The notes under the pieces are model-generated. The model was not told where the DNA came from. It did no database searches and saw only the letters and a program-made list of their open reading frames with translations. From positions 682,001-746,000 of the forward strand of contig NZ_MTHD01000002.1 of assembly GCF_001956855.1 (NCBI RefSeq): a stretch of DNA of 64,000 bases, written 5' to 3'. Numbering within the stretch: position 1 is the first letter of the stretch; every line of letters starts with the position of its first letter. Made by a program: the position numbers and the translations under genes. The DNA is from Azonexus hydrophilus (GTDB lineage: Bacteria; Pseudomonadota; Gammaproteobacteria; Burkholderiales; Rhodocyclaceae). This document shows, in pieces, positions 30,983 to 42,739 of the stretch.

Positions 30983-32350
30983 TTAGCCGCCAAACAGGCG
31001 ATTCAAGTCGTTAAAAAATGCGAAAGCCATCAAGGTGAACAAAATGGCCAGACCCAACTGCTGCCCGATTGCCATGGCCCGCTCTGAGAGGGGCTTTCGC
31101 CTGACGACTTCAATCATATGATACATCAAATGCCCACCATCCAGCACCGGGATGGGCAGGAGGTTCAGCACCCCGAGGCTGATACTGACCAGCGCCATGA
31201 ACTTGACATAGTAATCGATTCCGAGCTTCGCCGATTGCCCCGCGTAGTCGGCAATCGTCACCGGACCGGAAAGATTTTTCCAGGACACTTCGCCGGTCAG
31301 CATCTTGCCCAGCATGACCAGGCTGAATACCGACTTGTCCCAGGTTTCCTCCAGCGCCTTGCCGCCGGCCTCGAAAAAACCATAGCTGACGAAGGTCCGC
31401 AGTTCGCGTCGGGTTTCCGCTGTTTCAGCGACGGCAACGCCAATCCGCCCGATGCGCTGACCGCGCTCGGAAATCTCGTCGGGAACGATGTCGACCGCAA
31501 AATTCCGGCCATCACGCTCGACATCGAAATGCAGGCTGCGACCACCGGCCTCGCGTATGATCACGACCAGCTCATGCCAGCTGTCGATCTTCTTGCCGTC
31601 GATCGCCAGCACATGATCGCCCGCCTGCAAACCGGCCAGCTCGCCCGGCCCACCGGCAACCAGCTTGCCGATGACGGCAGGCAGGTCCGGACGATAGAAA
31701 CGCAGGCCGAGACGTTCCAGCGCGTCGCCTTCCCAACCCTCCTCGCCAGCAGCGGCGAGGTACAGACGCCGGACGGCGATGTCACCTTGCGCATTGATTA
31801 CTTCCAGTTCGGTACTTTCCTGACCAGCTGCCTTCTGCAGAACCTGCCAGCGCAGATCGTTCCAGGTAGCGACCGGCTGCCCGTCGATACGGCGCACCTG
31901 TTCGCCTGACTGCAGGCTGGCCATGGCAGCAGGCGACCCGGTGGGGGGCTGGCCGACGATGGGCAGCAGTTCCTGGCTGCCGTAGATGAAGATGGCCCAG
32001 TAAAGCAGGATGGCGAGCAGGAAATTGGCCAGCGGACCGGCGGCAACGATCAGGCTGCGCTTGCCGACCGACTGCCGGTTGAAGGCCCGGTGCGCATCCT
32101 CCGGTGGCACATCGCCTTCACGCTCGTCGAGCATCTTTACATAGCCTCCGAGCGGAAACAGGCTGACCGCCCATTCGGTTTGATCGCGACCGAGACGCCG
32201 CTGCCAGATGACATTGCCGAAACCGACCGAGAAGCGCAGAACCTTGACACCGCACCAGCGCGCCGCCAGATAGTGGCCAAGTTCATGAAAGACAATCAGG
32301 ACGCCGAGGACCAGCGCAAAGGCGGCCAGGTAGAACGGCAGGTCGGTCAT
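30983..32350 (-). CDS. rseP: Site-2 protease RseP
   Basis: 455 aa inner-membrane zinc metalloprotease that cleaves anti-sigma-E factor and remnant signal peptides. [11 protein letters not shown] near 22 (HExxH), two central PDZ regions (one with [16 protein letters not shown]), and the C-terminal [16 protein letters not shown] motif near 400. ATGA overlap with the dxr stop. Confidence 0.96.
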   Translation of the reverse strand: MTDLPFYLAAFALVLGVLIVFHELGHYLAARWCGVKVLRFSVGFGNVIWQRRLGRDQTEWAVSLFPLGGYVKMLDEREGDVPPEDAHRAFNRQSVGKRSLIVAAGPLANFLLAILLYWAIFIYGSQELLPIVGQPPTGSPAAMASLQSGEQVRRIDGQPVATWNDLRWQVLQKAAGQESTELEVINAQGDIAVRRLYLAAAGEEGWEGDALERLGLRFYRPDLPAVIGKLVAGGPGELAGLQAGDHVLAIDGKKIDSWHELVVIIREAGGRSLHFDVERDGRNFAVDIVPDEISERGQRIGRIGVAVAETAETRRELRTFVSYGFFEAGGKALEETWDKSVFSLVMLGKMLTGEVSWKNLSGPVTIADYAGQSAKLGIDYYVKFMALVSISLGVLNLLPIPVLDGGHLMYHMIEVVRRKPLSERAMAIGQQLGLAILFTLMAFAFFNDLNRLFGG

Positions 32351-33537
32351 CCGATGCGTCCGTCGGCGATCATCGCTGTGGCAAGACGACGGGCTTCGGC
32401 ATCGGCGCCGAGCACGTCGGCCAGGCTGCCCTCGGGCGCAGCCGGCAAGGCGGCCAGCACGGCTTCGTTGAGCCGCGGAATACCGAGGAAGGACAAACGC
32501 CCCTCCAGAAATGCGGCGACTGCGATTTCATTGGCGGCATTGAGGATGGCCGGCGCCGTACCGCCTTCGCGCAAGACATCGTAGGCCAGTTGCAGGCAGC
32601 GGAAACGGACAAAATCCGGGGGAAAGAAATCGAGGCGGCCAATACGGAACAGATCGAGCGGTTCGACACCGGCGGCGATGCGTTCGGGCCAGGCCATCGC
32701 ATAGGCGATCGGCGTACGCATGTCCGGGTTGCCCAATTGCGCCAGCACCGAACCATCGGCGTACTGGACGGCCGAATGGATCACGCTCTGCGGATGGACG
32801 ACAACCTGGATCATCTCCGGCGCGGCATCGAACAGCCAGCGCGCCTCGATGACTTCGAGGCCCTTGTTCATCATCGTTGCCGAATCGACCGAGATCTTGC
32901 GCCCCATGACCCAGTTGGGGTGGGCGCAGGCCTGATCGGGCGTGACCTGCTGCAGGTCGGCCAGTGCGGTATTGCGGAACGGACCGCCGGAAGCGGTCAG
33001 CAGGATTTTCTCGACACCGCAGGCCGCCAGGCCGCGCGCGAAATCCGCCGGCAGCGCCTGGAAAATCGCGTTGTGTTCGCTATCGACCGGCAGCAGCGTC
33101 GCGCCGTGTTCGCGCACCGCGTGCATGAACAGTTCGCCGGCCATCACCAGCACTTCCTTGTTCGCCAGCATCACCCGCTTGCCGGCGCGAGCCGCAGCCA
33201 GCGTCGGCTCCAGGCCAGCGGCACCGACAATCGCCGCCATCACGGCGTCGACTTCCGGCAAGGCCGACAATTCGACCAGCGCTTCGACGCCATGGCGCAC
33301 TTCCGTTGCCAGTCCGGCCTGCCGGCAACGTGCGGCCAGTTCGGCGGCCAGCGGCGCATCGCGCAGCACGGCGAAGCGCGGCCGGAACTCGAGGCACTGC
33401 TCGAACAGCTTGTCCACCTGACTGTGCGCGCACAGCGCAAAGGCCTGGTAACGGTCGGGATGACGGCGGATGACGTCAAGCGTGCTAACGCCGATGGAAC
33501 CGGTGGAACCGAGAACGGTGATGTTTTGTTGCGTCAT
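32347..33537 (-). CDS. dxr: 1-deoxy-D-xylulose 5-phosphate reductoisomerase
   Basis: 396 aa MEP-pathway enzyme making MEP for isoprenoids. NADPH site [16 protein letters not shown] near 8-23, [13 protein letters not shown] near 123, [13 protein letters not shown] near 150 and MTHPNW-like [28 protein letters not shown] in shorter parts near 210-240. ATGA overlaps cdsA upstream and rseP downstream. Confidence 0.97.
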   Translation of the reverse strand: MTQQNITVLGSTGSIGVSTLDVIRRHPDRYQAFALCAHSQVDKLFEQCLEFRPRFAVLRDAPLAAELAARCRQAGLATEVRHGVEALVELSALPEVDAVMAAIVGAAGLEPTLAAARAGKRVMLANKEVLVMAGELFMHAVREHGATLLPVDSEHNAIFQALPADFARGLAACGVEKILLTASGGPFRNTALADLQQVTPDQACAHPNWVMGRKISVDSATMMNKGLEVIEARWLFDAAPEMIQVVVHPQSVIHSAVQYADGSVLAQLGNPDMRTPIAYAMAWPERIAAGVEPLDLFRIGRLDFFPPDFVRFRCLQLAYDVLREGGTAPAILNAANEIAVAAFLEGRLSFLGIPRLNEAVLAALPAAPEGSLADVLGADAEARRLATAMIADGRIG

Positions 33538-34364
33538 GCGCGCTGGATGAAAAGCAGCCAGACCATGGCAACGACCGGCAGGGTCGAGGTCAGGCTGTCG
33601 ATGCGATCGAGAACGCCGCCGTGTCCAGGCAGCACATTGCTGCTGTCCTTGATGCCGGCCTTGCGCTTGAGCAGCGATTCGAACAGGTCACCGATGATGC
33701 TCACCGCCGTGACAATCAGCAGCGCGACAATCCACAGCGGCAGCGCGACCTGACCGGCAAGAAAGTAGTGACCGATCAGCAACCCATAAACCAGCACGCC
33801 GACTGTTGCACCATAAGCCCCCTCCCAGGTCTTGCCCGGGCTGATGCTGGGCGCCAGCTTGCGCTTGCCGAAACGGCGGCCGGCGAAATAGGCGGCGATG
33901 TCAGCCATCCAGACGATGGCAAAGACAGCCAACAGCACGCCTGGCCCAATCGCCCGCAACTGGACCATGGCCAGCCAGGTCGGCAGCAGCACGACCGCGC
34001 CGACCAACAGCCCCGGCAAGCCGCGAACCGCCCACCTGGCCTTCAGCCAGAACGGAATCAGCAGCAACCAGAATGCGGTCGACAAGCCGTAAAACACGAA
34101 AACCCAGGTTTGCGCCGGCTGAAAACCTGCTGCGCCGATGGCGGCGGGATCGAGCAGCGAGAGCAGCGCACAGGCAACGGCGGTGACCATACCCAGCAGC
34201 ACGCGCCGGCCATTGCTCCAGCCGAGCAAGGCGCCCCACTCCCAGGCACCGACGCCGATGAAGGCAGCGATCAGTAAGGCCCACGCCGACTGCGGCAACC
34301 AGAACAGGCTGGGCAGCAGGACCGCCATCATGGCCAGCGCCGTGATGACGCGCGTCTTAAGCAT
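33534..34364 (-). CDS. cdsA: Phosphatidate cytidylyltransferase
   Basis: 276 aa multi-pass inner-membrane enzyme that makes CDP-diacylglycerol for phospholipid synthesis. The signature is near the C-terminus: [20 protein letters not shown], then [13 protein letters not shown]. Overlaps uppS by 8 bp and dxr by 4 bp. Confidence 0.95.
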   Translation of the reverse strand: MLKTRVITALAMMAVLLPSLFWLPQSAWALLIAAFIGVGAWEWGALLGWSNGRRVLLGMVTAVACALLSLLDPAAIGAAGFQPAQTWVFVFYGLSTAFWLLLIPFWLKARWAVRGLPGLLVGAVVLLPTWLAMVQLRAIGPGVLLAVFAIVWMADIAAYFAGRRFGKRKLAPSISPGKTWEGAYGATVGVLVYGLLIGHYFLAGQVALPLWIVALLIVTAVSIIGDLFESLLKRKAGIKDSSNVLPGHGGVLDRIDSLTSTLPVVAMVWLLFIQRA

Positions 34365-35118
34365 CGGCTTTACCCGTCAATTGTTCGCTGGTCCGCCCGA
34401 AACGGCGTTCGCGTTGCTGGTAGGAAAGAATCGCCTTGTCGAACTCGGCGGCATCGAAATCAGGCCACAGCGTGGGCGTGAAAAAGAATTCAGTATAGGC
34501 CAGCTGCCAGAGCAGGAAGTTGCTGATCCGCTCCTCGCCGCCAGTACGGATGAAAAGATCCGGCTCCGGTGCGAAATGCATGGACAGATGCGGTTCCATG
34601 TCGGCCTCTTCCCATTGCCCGGCTTTTTCCGGCATGGCTTCGGTCATCCGGTTCACCGCCTGCATGATGTCCCAGCGACCGCCGTAATTGGCAGCGATGG
34701 TGAGATCAAGGCGGGTATTGCCGGCGGTGCGCTCTTCGGCCTTGCGAATCAGCGCCTGAAGACGTGGCTCGAAACGCGATAGATCGCCGATGATGCGCAG
34801 GCGGACGCCATTGCGGTCAAGCTTCTCGACCTCCTGCTCAAGTGCCTTGACGAAGAGCTGCATCAGCAAGGTCACTTCTTCTTGCGGTCGACGCCAGTTT
34901 TCCGAAGAAAATGCAAACAGCGTCAGATACTGAACGCCACGCTCCAGGCAGGAGCGAACCATTTCGCGAACCAGTTCGACGCCCTTGACGTGGCCGGCCA
35001 CGCGCGGCAAGAACCGCTTCTTCGCCCAGCGCCCGTTGCCATCCATGATGACCGCAACGTGCCGGGGAACGGCTGCAACCTGCGGAACATCCCGCGTCGA
35101 ACTGGAAAATATCGCCAT
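34357..35118 (-). CDS. uppS: Undecaprenyl pyrophosphate synthase
   Basis: 253 aa cis-prenyltransferase producing the C55 lipid carrier. [16 protein letters not shown] near 20-35 with the catalytic Asp, [14 protein letters not shown] near 80, and [20 protein letters not shown] in parts near 200-215. 15 bp after frr. Confidence 0.96.
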   Translation of the reverse strand: MAIFSSSTRDVPQVAAVPRHVAVIMDGNGRWAKKRFLPRVAGHVKGVELVREMVRSCLERGVQYLTLFAFSSENWRRPQEEVTLLMQLFVKALEQEVEKLDRNGVRLRIIGDLSRFEPRLQALIRKAEERTAGNTRLDLTIAANYGGRWDIMQAVNRMTEAMPEKAGQWEEADMEPHLSMHFAPEPDLFIRTGGEERISNFLLWQLAYTEFFFTPTLWPDFDAAEFDKAILSYQQRERRFGRTSEQLTGKADA

Positions 35119-35132
35119 GCAGCCGGAACGGC

Positions 35133-35690
35133 TCAGATCTGCATCAGCTCGGCCTCTTTGGCGGCGAGCATCTTGTCGACTTCGGCGATGAATTTATCGG
35201 TGAGCTTCTGCACGTCATCCTGGGCGCGACGCTCGTCGTCTTCAGGGATTTCGCCCTTCTTCAGCGCATCCTTCAGATGGGTGTTGGCGTCGCGACGCAG
35301 GTTGCGGATCGCCACCTTGGCGCCCTCGCCTTCGTTCTTGACGACCTTGTTCATTTCCTTGCGGCGTTCTTCCGTCAGCGCCGGCATCGGCACGCGGATC
35401 AGATCGCCCTGGGTCGCCGGATTGAGACCGAGATCGGAATCGCGGATGGCCTTCTCGACCTTCTGCACCATGTTCTTTTCCCACGGCTGGACACCCAGCG
35501 TCCGGGCGTCGACCAGGGTGATGTTGGCGACCTGGTTCACCGGCACCGGCGAACCGTAGTAATCCACCTGCACGTGATCGAGCAGGCCGACATGGGCGCG
35601 GCCGGTACGGATTTTCAGGAGGTCGTTCTTCAACGACTCCAGCGTTTTCACCATCTTCGCTTCAGCGGTCTTCTTGAGTTCGGCAATCAT
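35133..35690 (-). CDS. frr: Ribosome recycling factor
   Basis: 185 aa, normal length. N-terminal long helix, [17 protein letters not shown] near 27-43, [16 protein letters not shown] near 72-87, and a C-terminal helix bundle ([20 protein letters not shown]). Splits post-termination ribosomes with EF-G. ATG at 35690 follows GGGAGAG; a longer in-frame start overlapping pyrH was not chosen. Confidence 0.97.
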   Translation of the reverse strand: MIAELKKTAEAKMVKTLESLKNDLLKIRTGRAHVGLLDHVQVDYYGSPVPVNQVANITLVDARTLGVQPWEKNMVQKVEKAIRDSDLGLNPATQGDLIRVPMPALTEERRKEMNKVVKNEGEGAKVAIRNLRRDANTHLKDALKKGEIPEDDERRAQDDVQKLTDKFIAEVDKMLAAKEAELMQI

Positions 35691-35701
35691 CCGTCTCTCC
35701 C

Positions 35702-36418
35702 TCAGCAATAGACCAGCGTGCCCTCATCCTCGCCACAGACCACGCGCTTCAGCGCACCGGCCTTGAAGATGGAGAACACGTTGATCGGCAGTTTCTGGTC
35801 GCGGCACAAGGCGAATGCCGTGGCATCCATGACCGCGAGATTTTGCGAAATCGCATCGTTGAAGCTGATCCGGTCGTAACGGGTCGCCGCCGGATCCTTT
35901 TTCGGATCGGCCGTGTAGATACCGTCGACCTTGGTCGCCTTCAGCACGATTTCCGCGCCAATTTCCGAGCCGCGCAGGGCTGCAGCGGTATCGGTGGTAA
36001 AGAAGGGGTTGCCGGTGCCAGCACCGAAAATGACCACCTTGCCTTCTTCCAGGTAACGAATGGCCTTGCCGCGGATATAGGGCTCGACCACCTGTTCGAT
36101 ATTCAGGGCCGACTGCACCCGGGCATTCAGACCACATTGACGCATTGCGTCGGACAGCGCCATGGCGTTCATCACCGTGGCCAGCATGCCCATGTAATCT
36201 GCAGTGGCGCGATCCATCCCGGTAGCCGTACCGGCCATCCCACGGAAGATGTTGCCACCGCCGATCACGACGCCGATTTCCACACCCAGGTCGGCAACCG
36301 CCTTGATCTCGCCGCAAATCCCCGCAATGACCTGCGGGTTGATGCCGTAGGCATCGGACCCCATCAGGGCCTCGCCGGAGAGTTTCAGCAGGATGCGCTT
36401 GTACTTGGGGGTGGTCAT
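35702..36418 (-). CDS. pyrH: Uridylate kinase
   Basis: 238 aa amino-acid-kinase-fold UMP kinase. [14 protein letters not shown] near 6-19, [12 protein letters not shown] near 52-63, [18 protein letters not shown] near 131-148, and [18 protein letters not shown] near 190. AAAGGAA precedes the ATG at 36418. 15 bp after tsf. Confidence 0.97.
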   Translation of the reverse strand: MTTPKYKRILLKLSGEALMGSDAYGINPQVIAGICGEIKAVADLGVEIGVVIGGGNIFRGMAGTATGMDRATADYMGMLATVMNAMALSDAMRQCGLNARVQSALNIEQVVEPYIRGKAIRYLEEGKVVIFGAGTGNPFFTTDTAAALRGSEIGAEIVLKATKVDGIYTADPKKDPAATRYDRISFNDAISQNLAVMDATAFALCRDQKLPINVFSIFKAGALKRVVCGEDEGTLVYC

Positions 36419-36433
36419 CGGCGTTCCTTTCAA

Positions 36434-37333
36434 TTACTTCTTGGCAGCAGCGGCAGCAGCCTGGGCAGCGACTTCGGCAGCGAAATCGTCAACCTTCTTC
36501 TCGATGCCTTCACCGACCATGAACAGCGTGAAGCTGGCCACCGAAGCGCCCTTGGCCTTCAGCAGCTGTTCGATCGTCTGCTTGCCGTCTTCGGCCTTGA
36601 CGAAGACCTGGCCCATCAGGGTCACGTCCTTCAGATACTTCTGCACGGTACCTTCGGCGATCTTTTCCAGCATCGCTTCCGGCTTGCCAGCTTCGCGGGC
36701 CTTTTCGATGGCGACACGACGCTCGGTGTCGAGCAGTTCGGCGGAAACGCCAGAGGCATCCAGCGACTTCGGCTTGGAAGCAGCGATGTGCATCGCCAGA
36801 TCCTTGCCCAGTTGCTCGTCGCCACCAACCAGATCAAGCAGCACGCCAACCTTGGCGCCGCCGTGGATGTAGGAAACCATCCGGCCCTTGGCTTCGCAAC
36901 GGACGAAGCGGCGGATCGTCATGTTTTCACCGATCTTGCCCACCAGCGCGGCACGAGTGGATTCCACCGTACCTTCGCCCATCGGCAGCGCGGACAGCGC
37001 AGCGACGTCGGCCGGATTGCTGGCAGCCACCAGTGCGGCGCAACCATTGGTCAGCGCGATGAAGTCATCGTTCTTGGCAACGAAATCGGTTTCGCTGTTG
37101 ACTTCGATGATTGCACCAACCTTGCCATCAGCAGTGATGCTGACGGCAACGATGCCTTCTGCTGCAATGCGGGCAGCTGCCTTGGAGGCCTTGTTGCCCA
37201 GCTTGACGCGAAGGATTTCCTCGGCCTTGGCCATGTCGCCATCGGCTTCGGTCAGGGCCTTCTTGCATTCCATCATCGGTGCGTCGGTCTTGCCGCGCAG
37301 CTCTGCAACCATACCTGCGGTAATTGCCGCCAT
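36434..37333 (-). CDS. tsf: Elongation factor Ts
   Basis: 299 aa GDP/GTP exchange factor for EF-Tu. UBA-like N-terminal ([19 protein letters not shown] near 9-27), the TDFVAKND core motif near 80-87, and the second half of the dimerisation domain. AGGAG precedes the start. Co-transcribed with rpsB across a short hairpin at 37360-37380. Confidence 0.97.
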   Translation of the reverse strand: MAAITAGMVAELRGKTDAPMMECKKALTEADGDMAKAEEILRVKLGNKASKAAARIAAEGIVAVSITADGKVGAIIEVNSETDFVAKNDDFIALTNGCAALVAASNPADVAALSALPMGEGTVESTRAALVGKIGENMTIRRFVRCEAKGRMVSYIHGGAKVGVLLDLVGGDEQLGKDLAMHIAASKPKSLDASGVSAELLDTERRVAIEKAREAGKPEAMLEKIAEGTVQKYLKDVTLMGQVFVKAEDGKQTIEQLLKAKGASVASFTLFMVGEGIEKKVDDFAAEVAAQAAAAAAKK

Positions 37334-37359
37334 GTTTCTATCTCCTGAGCTTTAAGACA

Positions 37360-37380
37360 GGCGGAGCCTGAGGCTCCGCC
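37360..37380 (-). terminator. rpsB-tsf intergenic hairpin (attenuator-like)
   Basis: Perfect 9 bp stem GGCGGAGCC / GGCTCCGCC with a 3 nt loop, 14 nt after the rpsB stop. On the minus strand it is followed by TGTCTTAAAGC, not a T run, so it is more likely a partial terminator or RNA-stabilising hairpin that tunes the S2:EF-Ts ratio than a full stop. Confidence 0.6.
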
Positions 37381-37393
37381 ATTACAGCATTAC

Positions 37394-38140
37394 TTATTCA
37401 GCTGCTTCTTCGACTTCGACGAACTCATCATCACCGCCGGCGGCAACGATTTCCTGCAGGACCTGGCTGCGGCCTTCGAGGATGGCATCGGCCACGCCAC
37501 GGGCGTACAGCTGAATGGCGCGGGAAGAGTCGTCGTTACCCGGAATGACGTAAGCAACGCCGTCCGGCGAGTGGTTGGTATCGACCACGCCGATGACCGG
37601 AATACCGAGCTTTTCGGCTTCGGTGATGGCGATCTTGTGGTAACCGACGTCAACGACGAAGATGGCGTCCGGCAGGCCGGCCATATCCTTGATGCCGCCG
37701 ATGGACTTCTGCAGCTTTTCCAGTTCGCGACGGAAGGTCAGCGCTTCCTTCTTGGACATGCGCTCCAGATCGCCGGCTTCAACAGCCAGTTCCATGTCCT
37801 TCAGGCGCTTGATCGAGGTGCGGACCGTCTTGAAGTTGGTCAGCATGCCGCCCAGCCAGCGCTGGTCGACGCAGGCTGCGCCGGCACGTGCTGCTTCTTC
37901 GGCGATGATTTCGCGGGCCTGACGCTTGGTGCCGACGAACAGGATGTTGCCGCGGTTGGCCGACAGCTTCTTCACGAAAGCCATGGCTTCGTTGTACTTG
38001 GCCAGGGTCTTTTCGAGGTTGACGATGTGAATCTTGTTGCGGGCACCGAAGATGTACGGGGCCATCTTGGGGGACCAGAAACGGGTCTGGTGACCGAAGT
38101 GGACACCAGCCTCCAGCATTTCGCGCATGGTAACGGACAT
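37394..38140 (-). CDS. rpsB: 30S ribosomal protein S2
   Basis: 248 aa. [20 protein letters not shown] near 5-24, [12 protein letters not shown] near 64-75, and the [20 protein letters not shown] segment near 178-197. ATG at 38140 follows AAGGAG; the frame is open upstream for 13 codons but without a better site. First gene of the envelope/translation block. Confidence 0.98.
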   Translation of the reverse strand: MSVTMREMLEAGVHFGHQTRFWSPKMAPYIFGARNKIHIVNLEKTLAKYNEAMAFVKKLSANRGNILFVGTKRQAREIIAEEAARAGAACVDQRWLGGMLTNFKTVRTSIKRLKDMELAVEAGDLERMSKKEALTFRRELEKLQKSIGGIKDMAGLPDAIFVVDVGYHKIAITEAEKLGIPVIGVVDTNHSPDGVAYVIPGNDDSSRAIQLYARGVADAILEGRSQVLQEIVAAGGDDEFVEVEEAAE

Positions 38141-38303
38141 GATAAAACTCCTTAAGGGTTGAACCTCCACCCGCCGCAAACGCCCGTCGTTATTTGATTT
38201 TGACGAACACCCTTAATCGGCGGATGTGTGGATTTGACGACATGCACTGTGCACACCGCCGTTTTTTACGGCTTGTTGGACCGAGAAAAACCCGACGATT
38301 ATA
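38141..38303 (-). promoter_or_regulatory. rpsB promoter and about 150 nt leader
   Basis: Minus-strand -10 TATAAT at 38303-38298, immediately preceded by TGC (extended -10); the -35 is weak (TTTTTA-like). The leader is about 150 nt and contains GCCG-TAAAAAA-CGGC and TGCACAGTGCA palindromes. A long S2 leader is where S2 autoregulates rpsB-tsf in E. coli; whether the same structure occurs here I cannot fold. Confidence 0.65.
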
Positions 38304-38353
38304 GCAGCAAAATCGCCGGGTAAAAAGCCCGAAAACACGACAGGGAAAGCCCG

Positions 38354-39250
38354 CTAGCGGGGCAGGCAGACCTGCAGCATACGCTCGAGATAAGGTTGCC
38401 AGTCCGGCATCAGCAGGTCGAAATCCGCTTCCAGACGACTGCAGTCCAGCCGCGAATTGGCCGGACGCCGCGCCGGCGTCGGATATTCGGCAGTGGTGAT
38501 GGCCTTGATCGCCGCAGCGTCAAGGCGCAAAGCCGCACCCTGCGACCGGGCCAGATCGACGATACGCCGGGCAAAATCGTACCAGCTGACCGGATTGGCT
38601 GCCGCCAGGTGGTACAGGCGGTTTTCGCCCGCGCCAAGGCGTCGACCGCAAGCGAGCGAAGCCAGCACGGTGGCGCTCACGTCGGCGATCAATGCCGCCG
38701 GCGTCGGCGATCCGGTCTGATCAGCGACAACGTTCAGCGCCTCCTTGTCCCGCGCCAGGCGCAGGATGGTCTTGACGAAATTGCCGCCATGCTCGCCGAA
38801 CACCCAACTGGTCCGGAAAATCAGCGATTTACCGCCGACCGCACGGATGGCCTCTTCGCCGGCCAGCTTGGTCCGGCCATAAACGCTCTGCGGTGCCGTT
38901 GGATCGCTCTCGACATAGACGCCATCCTTGGTTCCGTCATAGACGTAATCGGTCGAATAGTGAACCAGCAGCGCATCGCAATCCTTCGCCGCGAGCGCCA
39001 GCAAGCGCGGCGCTTCGGTATTGATCGCGGCGGCCAGTGCCGGCTCCGATTCCGCCTTGTCGACCGCTGTATAGGCGGTTGCATTGACGATCACCGATGG
39101 CCGCAGCGTCTCGACAAGGGAACGAATCTGCGCCGGATCTGCCAGATCACAATCGGCGCGAGCGCAGGCCCGCACCGGACCGAGCGGCGCCAGCGCGCGC
39201 TGCAACTGCCAACCGACCTGCCCATCCTTGCCCAGCAAAAGTATCGTCAT
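38354..39250 (-). CDS. rfbD: dTDP-4-dehydrorhamnose reductase
   Basis: 298 aa NADPH-dependent SDR making dTDP-L-rhamnose for surface polysaccharide. Rossmann start TILLLGKDGQVGWQLQ near 2-17, VNATAYTAVDKAE near 65, catalytic YSTDYVYDG near 103 with YGRTKLAGE near 127. ATG at 39250 follows GGGAG. It stands apart from rfbA/B/C, none of which is in the window. Confidence 0.92.
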   Translation of the reverse strand: MTILLLGKDGQVGWQLQRALAPLGPVRACARADCDLADPAQIRSLVETLRPSVIVNATAYTAVDKAESEPALAAAINTEAPRLLALAAKDCDALLVHYSTDYVYDGTKDGVYVESDPTAPQSVYGRTKLAGEEAIRAVGGKSLIFRTSWVFGEHGGNFVKTILRLARDKEALNVVADQTGSPTPAALIADVSATVLASLACGRRLGAGENRLYHLAAANPVSWYDFARRIVDLARSQGAALRLDAAAIKAITTAEYPTPARRPANSRLDCSRLEADFDLLMPDWQPYLERMLQVCLPR

Positions 39251-39363
39251 TCCCAAGTCTCCCAGCCGTAAACCCGCGCAGTATGCCATTACCGACCGCT
39301 GCGGCTTTGCGAAACAGGGGGCATCATTTATCCTTCCCATTTCGCAACGCACCAAGAACAGCC

Positions 39364-40164
39364 ATGAGCATCACGATCAAGACGCCGGAAGAAATCGAGA
39401 AAATGCGCGTCGCCGGGCGCCTCGCCGCCGAGGTTCTCGACTATATCGAACCCTTCGTCAAGCCAGGGGTCACCACCGAGGAACTCGACAAGCTCTGCCA
39501 CGACTACATGGTCGATGTGCAGAACTGCATTCCCGCTCCGCTCAACTACGCGCCATCCGGCTACGATCCGTACCCGAAATCGATCTGCACCTCGATCAAC
39601 CAGCAGGTCTGCCACGGCGTCCCCAGCGACCGCGTCCTGAAGAACGGCGACATCGTCAATCTCGACATCACGACGATCAAGGACGGTTACCACGGCGACA
39701 CCAGCCGCATGTTCATCGTCGGCGAAGGTTCGATCCAGGCCAAACGGCTGTGTCAGATCACCTTTGAATGCATGTGGCTGGGCATCTCGGTGGTCAAGCC
39801 CGGCGCGCATCTCGGCGATATCGGCGCGATCATCCAGAAACATGCCGAGAACAACGGTTACTCGGTGGTCCGCGAATTCTGCGGCCACGGCATCGGCGCC
39901 AAGTTTCACGAAGACCCGCAGGTCGTGCATTACGGCAAGGCCGGCACCGGCATCAAGCTGGAAGCCGGCATGATGTTCACCATCGAACCGATGATCAACG
40001 CCGGCAAGGCGGCGATCCGCGAAATGTCCGACGGCTGGACCATCGTCACCAAGGACCGCAGCCTGTCGGCACAGTGGGAACATACCCTGCTGGTCACCGA
40101 AACCGGCTACGAGATCATGACCCTGTCGGCGGGCAGCCGGCCGAAGCCGGACTGGATCGCCTGA
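39364..40164 (+). CDS. map: Methionine aminopeptidase, type I
   Basis: 266 aa. Metal ligands appear in [19 protein letters not shown] (two Asp, near 98-116), [14 protein letters not shown] (His near 173), MFTIEPM (Glu) and [10 protein letters not shown] (Glu near 237). Removes the start Met from nascent proteins. Normally beside rpsB, as here, but divergent across rfbD. Stop overlaps glnD (TGATG). Confidence 0.96.
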   Translation: MSITIKTPEEIEKMRVAGRLAAEVLDYIEPFVKPGVTTEELDKLCHDYMVDVQNCIPAPLNYAPSGYDPYPKSICTSINQQVCHGVPSDRVLKNGDIVNLDITTIKDGYHGDTSRMFIVGEGSIQAKRLCQITFECMWLGISVVKPGAHLGDIGAIIQKHAENNGYSVVREFCGHGIGAKFHEDPQVVHYGKAGTGIKLEAGMMFTIEPMINAGKAAIREMSDGWTIVTKDRSLSAQWEHTLLVTETGYEIMTLSAGSRPKPDWIA

Positions 40165-42722
40165 TGAGCGTCGACGTTGCCGCGCTGCGGGCAGAAATCA
40201 AGGCCCGCCAGGCCGTTCTGCAGGCCCGCTACCTCGAAGACAACGATGCCAACGCCCTGCTCCGCCAGCGCAGCGCCGACGTCGACGACATCCTCTGCCG
40301 CCTGTGGAATGCCTTCGATTTCCCCGCCTCGGCAGCCCTGGCCGCCGTCGGCGGCTACGGCCGTGGCGAACTCTACCCATCCTCCGACATCGATCTGCTG
40401 ATCCTGCTGCCGCAAGCCGCCAGTGCCGCCACCGAAGCCAAGCTGGAACGCCTGGTCGGACACTTCTGGGATATCGGCCTGGAAATCGGCCACAGCGTGC
40501 GCACCATTCCGGAATGCCTGAACGAGGCTGCCGGCGACATCACCGTCCAGACCGCCCTGCTCGAAGCCCGCCTGCTGACCGGCAGCGAGAAGCTGTTCAC
40601 CACCTTCCGCAAGCGGCTGTTCGGCAACCTCGACCCGCTCGGCTTTTTCGAAGCCAAGCGACTGGAGCAGCAGGACCGCTACCTGCGCTACAACGAAACG
40701 CCCTACAGCCTGGAACCGAACATCAAGGAATCGCCGGGCGGCCTGCGCGACCTGCAGGTCATCTTCTGGATCGCCAAGGCCGCCGGTTACGGTGACACCT
40801 GGGACGAACTCGGCGTTGACGGCGTGATGTCGGAAGAAGGCGTCTCGCTGGGCAAGCGCTTCGAGGAGTTCCTGCGCCACCTGCGCATCCGCCTGCACTT
40901 CCTTGCCGGCCGCCGCGAAGACCGCCTGCTCTTCGACTACCAGGCCAACCTGGCCGGTCGTTACGGCTATGCCGACAACGAGTCCAAGCGCGCCTCGGAA
41001 CAGCTGATGCAGGCCTATTACCGCAATGCCAAGGGCCTGACGCTGCTCAACACCATCGTCCTGCAGAACATGGGCGCCGCGCTGGCGCCGGAAAACCTGC
41101 AACGCCCGCAGGATTTCGACGAGCACTTCCAGATCGTCGGCAACCTGCTCGATGTGCGTGACGAAAGCCTGTTCGAACGTGAACCCGGACTGGTACTCGA
41201 CGCCTTCCTGATCATGCAGGAAAACTCCGAATTGCAGGGCATGACGGCACCGACACTGCGTTCGCTGTGGCTGGCCCGCGAGCGCATCGACGACGCCTTC
41301 CGGGCCGATCCGGCCAACCGGGCAATGTTCCTCAAGCTATTGCAGAGCGAGCGCGGCATCGTCCATGAATTCCGGCGGATGAACCAGCTCGACATCCTCG
41401 GCGCCTACCTGCCGAACTTCGGCCGCATCGTCGGCCAGATGCAGCACGACCTGTTCCACGTCTACACCGTCGATCAGCACATCCTGCAGGTGCTGCGCAA
41501 CCTGCGCCGGTTCACGATGAGCGAGTTCGCTCACGAGTACCCGCTGTGCTCGCGCATCATCAACGAATTCGAACGCCCCTGGCTGCTCTACATTGCCGCC
41601 CTCTTCCATGACATCGCCAAGGGACGCGGTGGCGACCACTCGGTGAAGGGCATGACCGACGCCCGCGAATTTTGCGAAAACCACGGGTTGACCGCAGAAG
41701 ACACCGAACTGGTGGTGTGGCTGGTCCGCCAGCACCTGGTCATGTCGCAGATTGCCCAGAAGGAAGACCTGAGCAATCCGGAAGTCATCGACAAATTTGC
41801 CGGTCTGGTCGGCGACGTCCGCCACCTGCAGGCACTCTACCTGCTGACCCATGCCGACATCCGCGGTACCAGCCCGAAAGTCTGGAACCAGTGGAAAGGC
41901 AAGCTGCTGGCCGACCTTTATCTGCAGACCCAGCACTTCCTGGCGCAGGACGAAGCCCCGGTCGCACATGGCATCATTGCCGAGCGCCAGGCCGAGGCAA
42001 TGCGCCTGCTGCGCTTCTTCGCGCTTTCCGACACCGTGCACGAACGTCTGTGGAAGCAGCTCGATACCGTCTATTTCCTGCGCCACTCGGCCGAGGAAAT
42101 CGCCTGGCACACGCGCTCGCTGCACTACCGCATCTACAACAACCAGCCGGTCGTCCGTGCCCGCATGTGGCAGGACGGCGTCGGCCTGCAGGTGATGGTG
42201 TACACGCAGGACCAACATGATCTGTTTGCCCGGCTGGTCGGCTTTTTCGCCCGTGCCGGCTACAGCATCGTCGATGCCAAGATCCACACCACCGCACACG
42301 GTTACGCGCTCGACAGCTTCATCCTGCTCGACGTGGAAAAGCGCGACCACAACCGCGAAATGCTTGCCTACATCGAGCACGAACTGGAAGAACGCCTGCA
42401 GCACCAGCTACCGCCGGAGGTGCCGTCGGCCGGCCGCTTGTCACGCCAGGTCAAGCACTTCCCGATCAAGCCGGAAGTCAGCATCCGCGGCGACGAGAAA
42501 GGCACACACTTCGTCCTGTCGCTGACCGCCGCCGACCGCCCCGGCCTGCTCTACACCGTCGCCCGGACACTGGCCGAACACGGTGCCGAGCTGCACACCG
42601 CCAAGATCGCCACGCTCGGCGAACGGGCGGAAGACGTTTTCCTGATCAGCGGCGGCGACCTGCGCGATACCAACCAGCGCATCCGCCTGGAAACCGACCT
42701 GATCGAACGCATGAAAGTCTGA
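40164..42722 (+). CDS. glnD: [Protein-PII] uridylyltransferase / uridylyl-removing enzyme
   Basis: 852 aa nitrogen sensor that adds or removes UMP on PII according to glutamine. Nucleotidyltransferase motif [17 protein letters not shown] near 63-79, HD hydrolase domain [13 protein letters not shown] near 481, and two C-terminal ACT domains (about 690-770 and 785-852, the second starting [16 protein letters not shown]). Full length and intact. Start overlaps the map stop; the stop lies in a hairpin shared with mtnP. Confidence 0.96.
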   Translation: MSVDVAALRAEIKARQAVLQARYLEDNDANALLRQRSADVDDILCRLWNAFDFPASAALAAVGGYGRGELYPSSDIDLLILLPQAASAATEAKLERLVGHFWDIGLEIGHSVRTIPECLNEAAGDITVQTALLEARLLTGSEKLFTTFRKRLFGNLDPLGFFEAKRLEQQDRYLRYNETPYSLEPNIKESPGGLRDLQVIFWIAKAAGYGDTWDELGVDGVMSEEGVSLGKRFEEFLRHLRIRLHFLAGRREDRLLFDYQANLAGRYGYADNESKRASEQLMQAYYRNAKGLTLLNTIVLQNMGAALAPENLQRPQDFDEHFQIVGNLLDVRDESLFEREPGLVLDAFLIMQENSELQGMTAPTLRSLWLARERIDDAFRADPANRAMFLKLLQSERGIVHEFRRMNQLDILGAYLPNFGRIVGQMQHDLFHVYTVDQHILQVLRNLRRFTMSEFAHEYPLCSRIINEFERPWLLYIAALFHDIAKGRGGDHSVKGMTDAREFCENHGLTAEDTELVVWLVRQHLVMSQIAQKEDLSNPEVIDKFAGLVGDVRHLQALYLLTHADIRGTSPKVWNQWKGKLLADLYLQTQHFLAQDEAPVAHGIIAERQAEAMRLLRFFALSDTVHERLWKQLDTVYFLRHSAEEIAWHTRSLHYRIYNNQPVVRARMWQDGVGLQVMVYTQDQHDLFARLVGFFARAGYSIVDAKIHTTAHGYALDSFILLDVEKRDHNREMLAYIEHELEERLQHQLPPEVPSAGRLSRQVKHFPIKPEVSIRGDEKGTHFVLSLTAADRPGLLYTVARTLAEHGAELHTAKIATLGERAEDVFLISGGDLRDTNQRIRLETDLIERMKV

Positions 42723-42739
42723 GGCCAGCGGCCTCAGAC
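42717..42739. terminator. Stop-codon-embedded hairpin between convergent glnD and mtnP
   Basis: Perfect 10 bp stem GTCTGAGGCC / GGCCTCAGAC with a 3 nt loop. Both stop codons (glnD TGA at 42720-42722, mtnP at 42736-42734) lie inside the stem. It has no T tract on either side, so it may work as a weak bidirectional terminator or 3'-end stabiliser. Confidence 0.6.
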
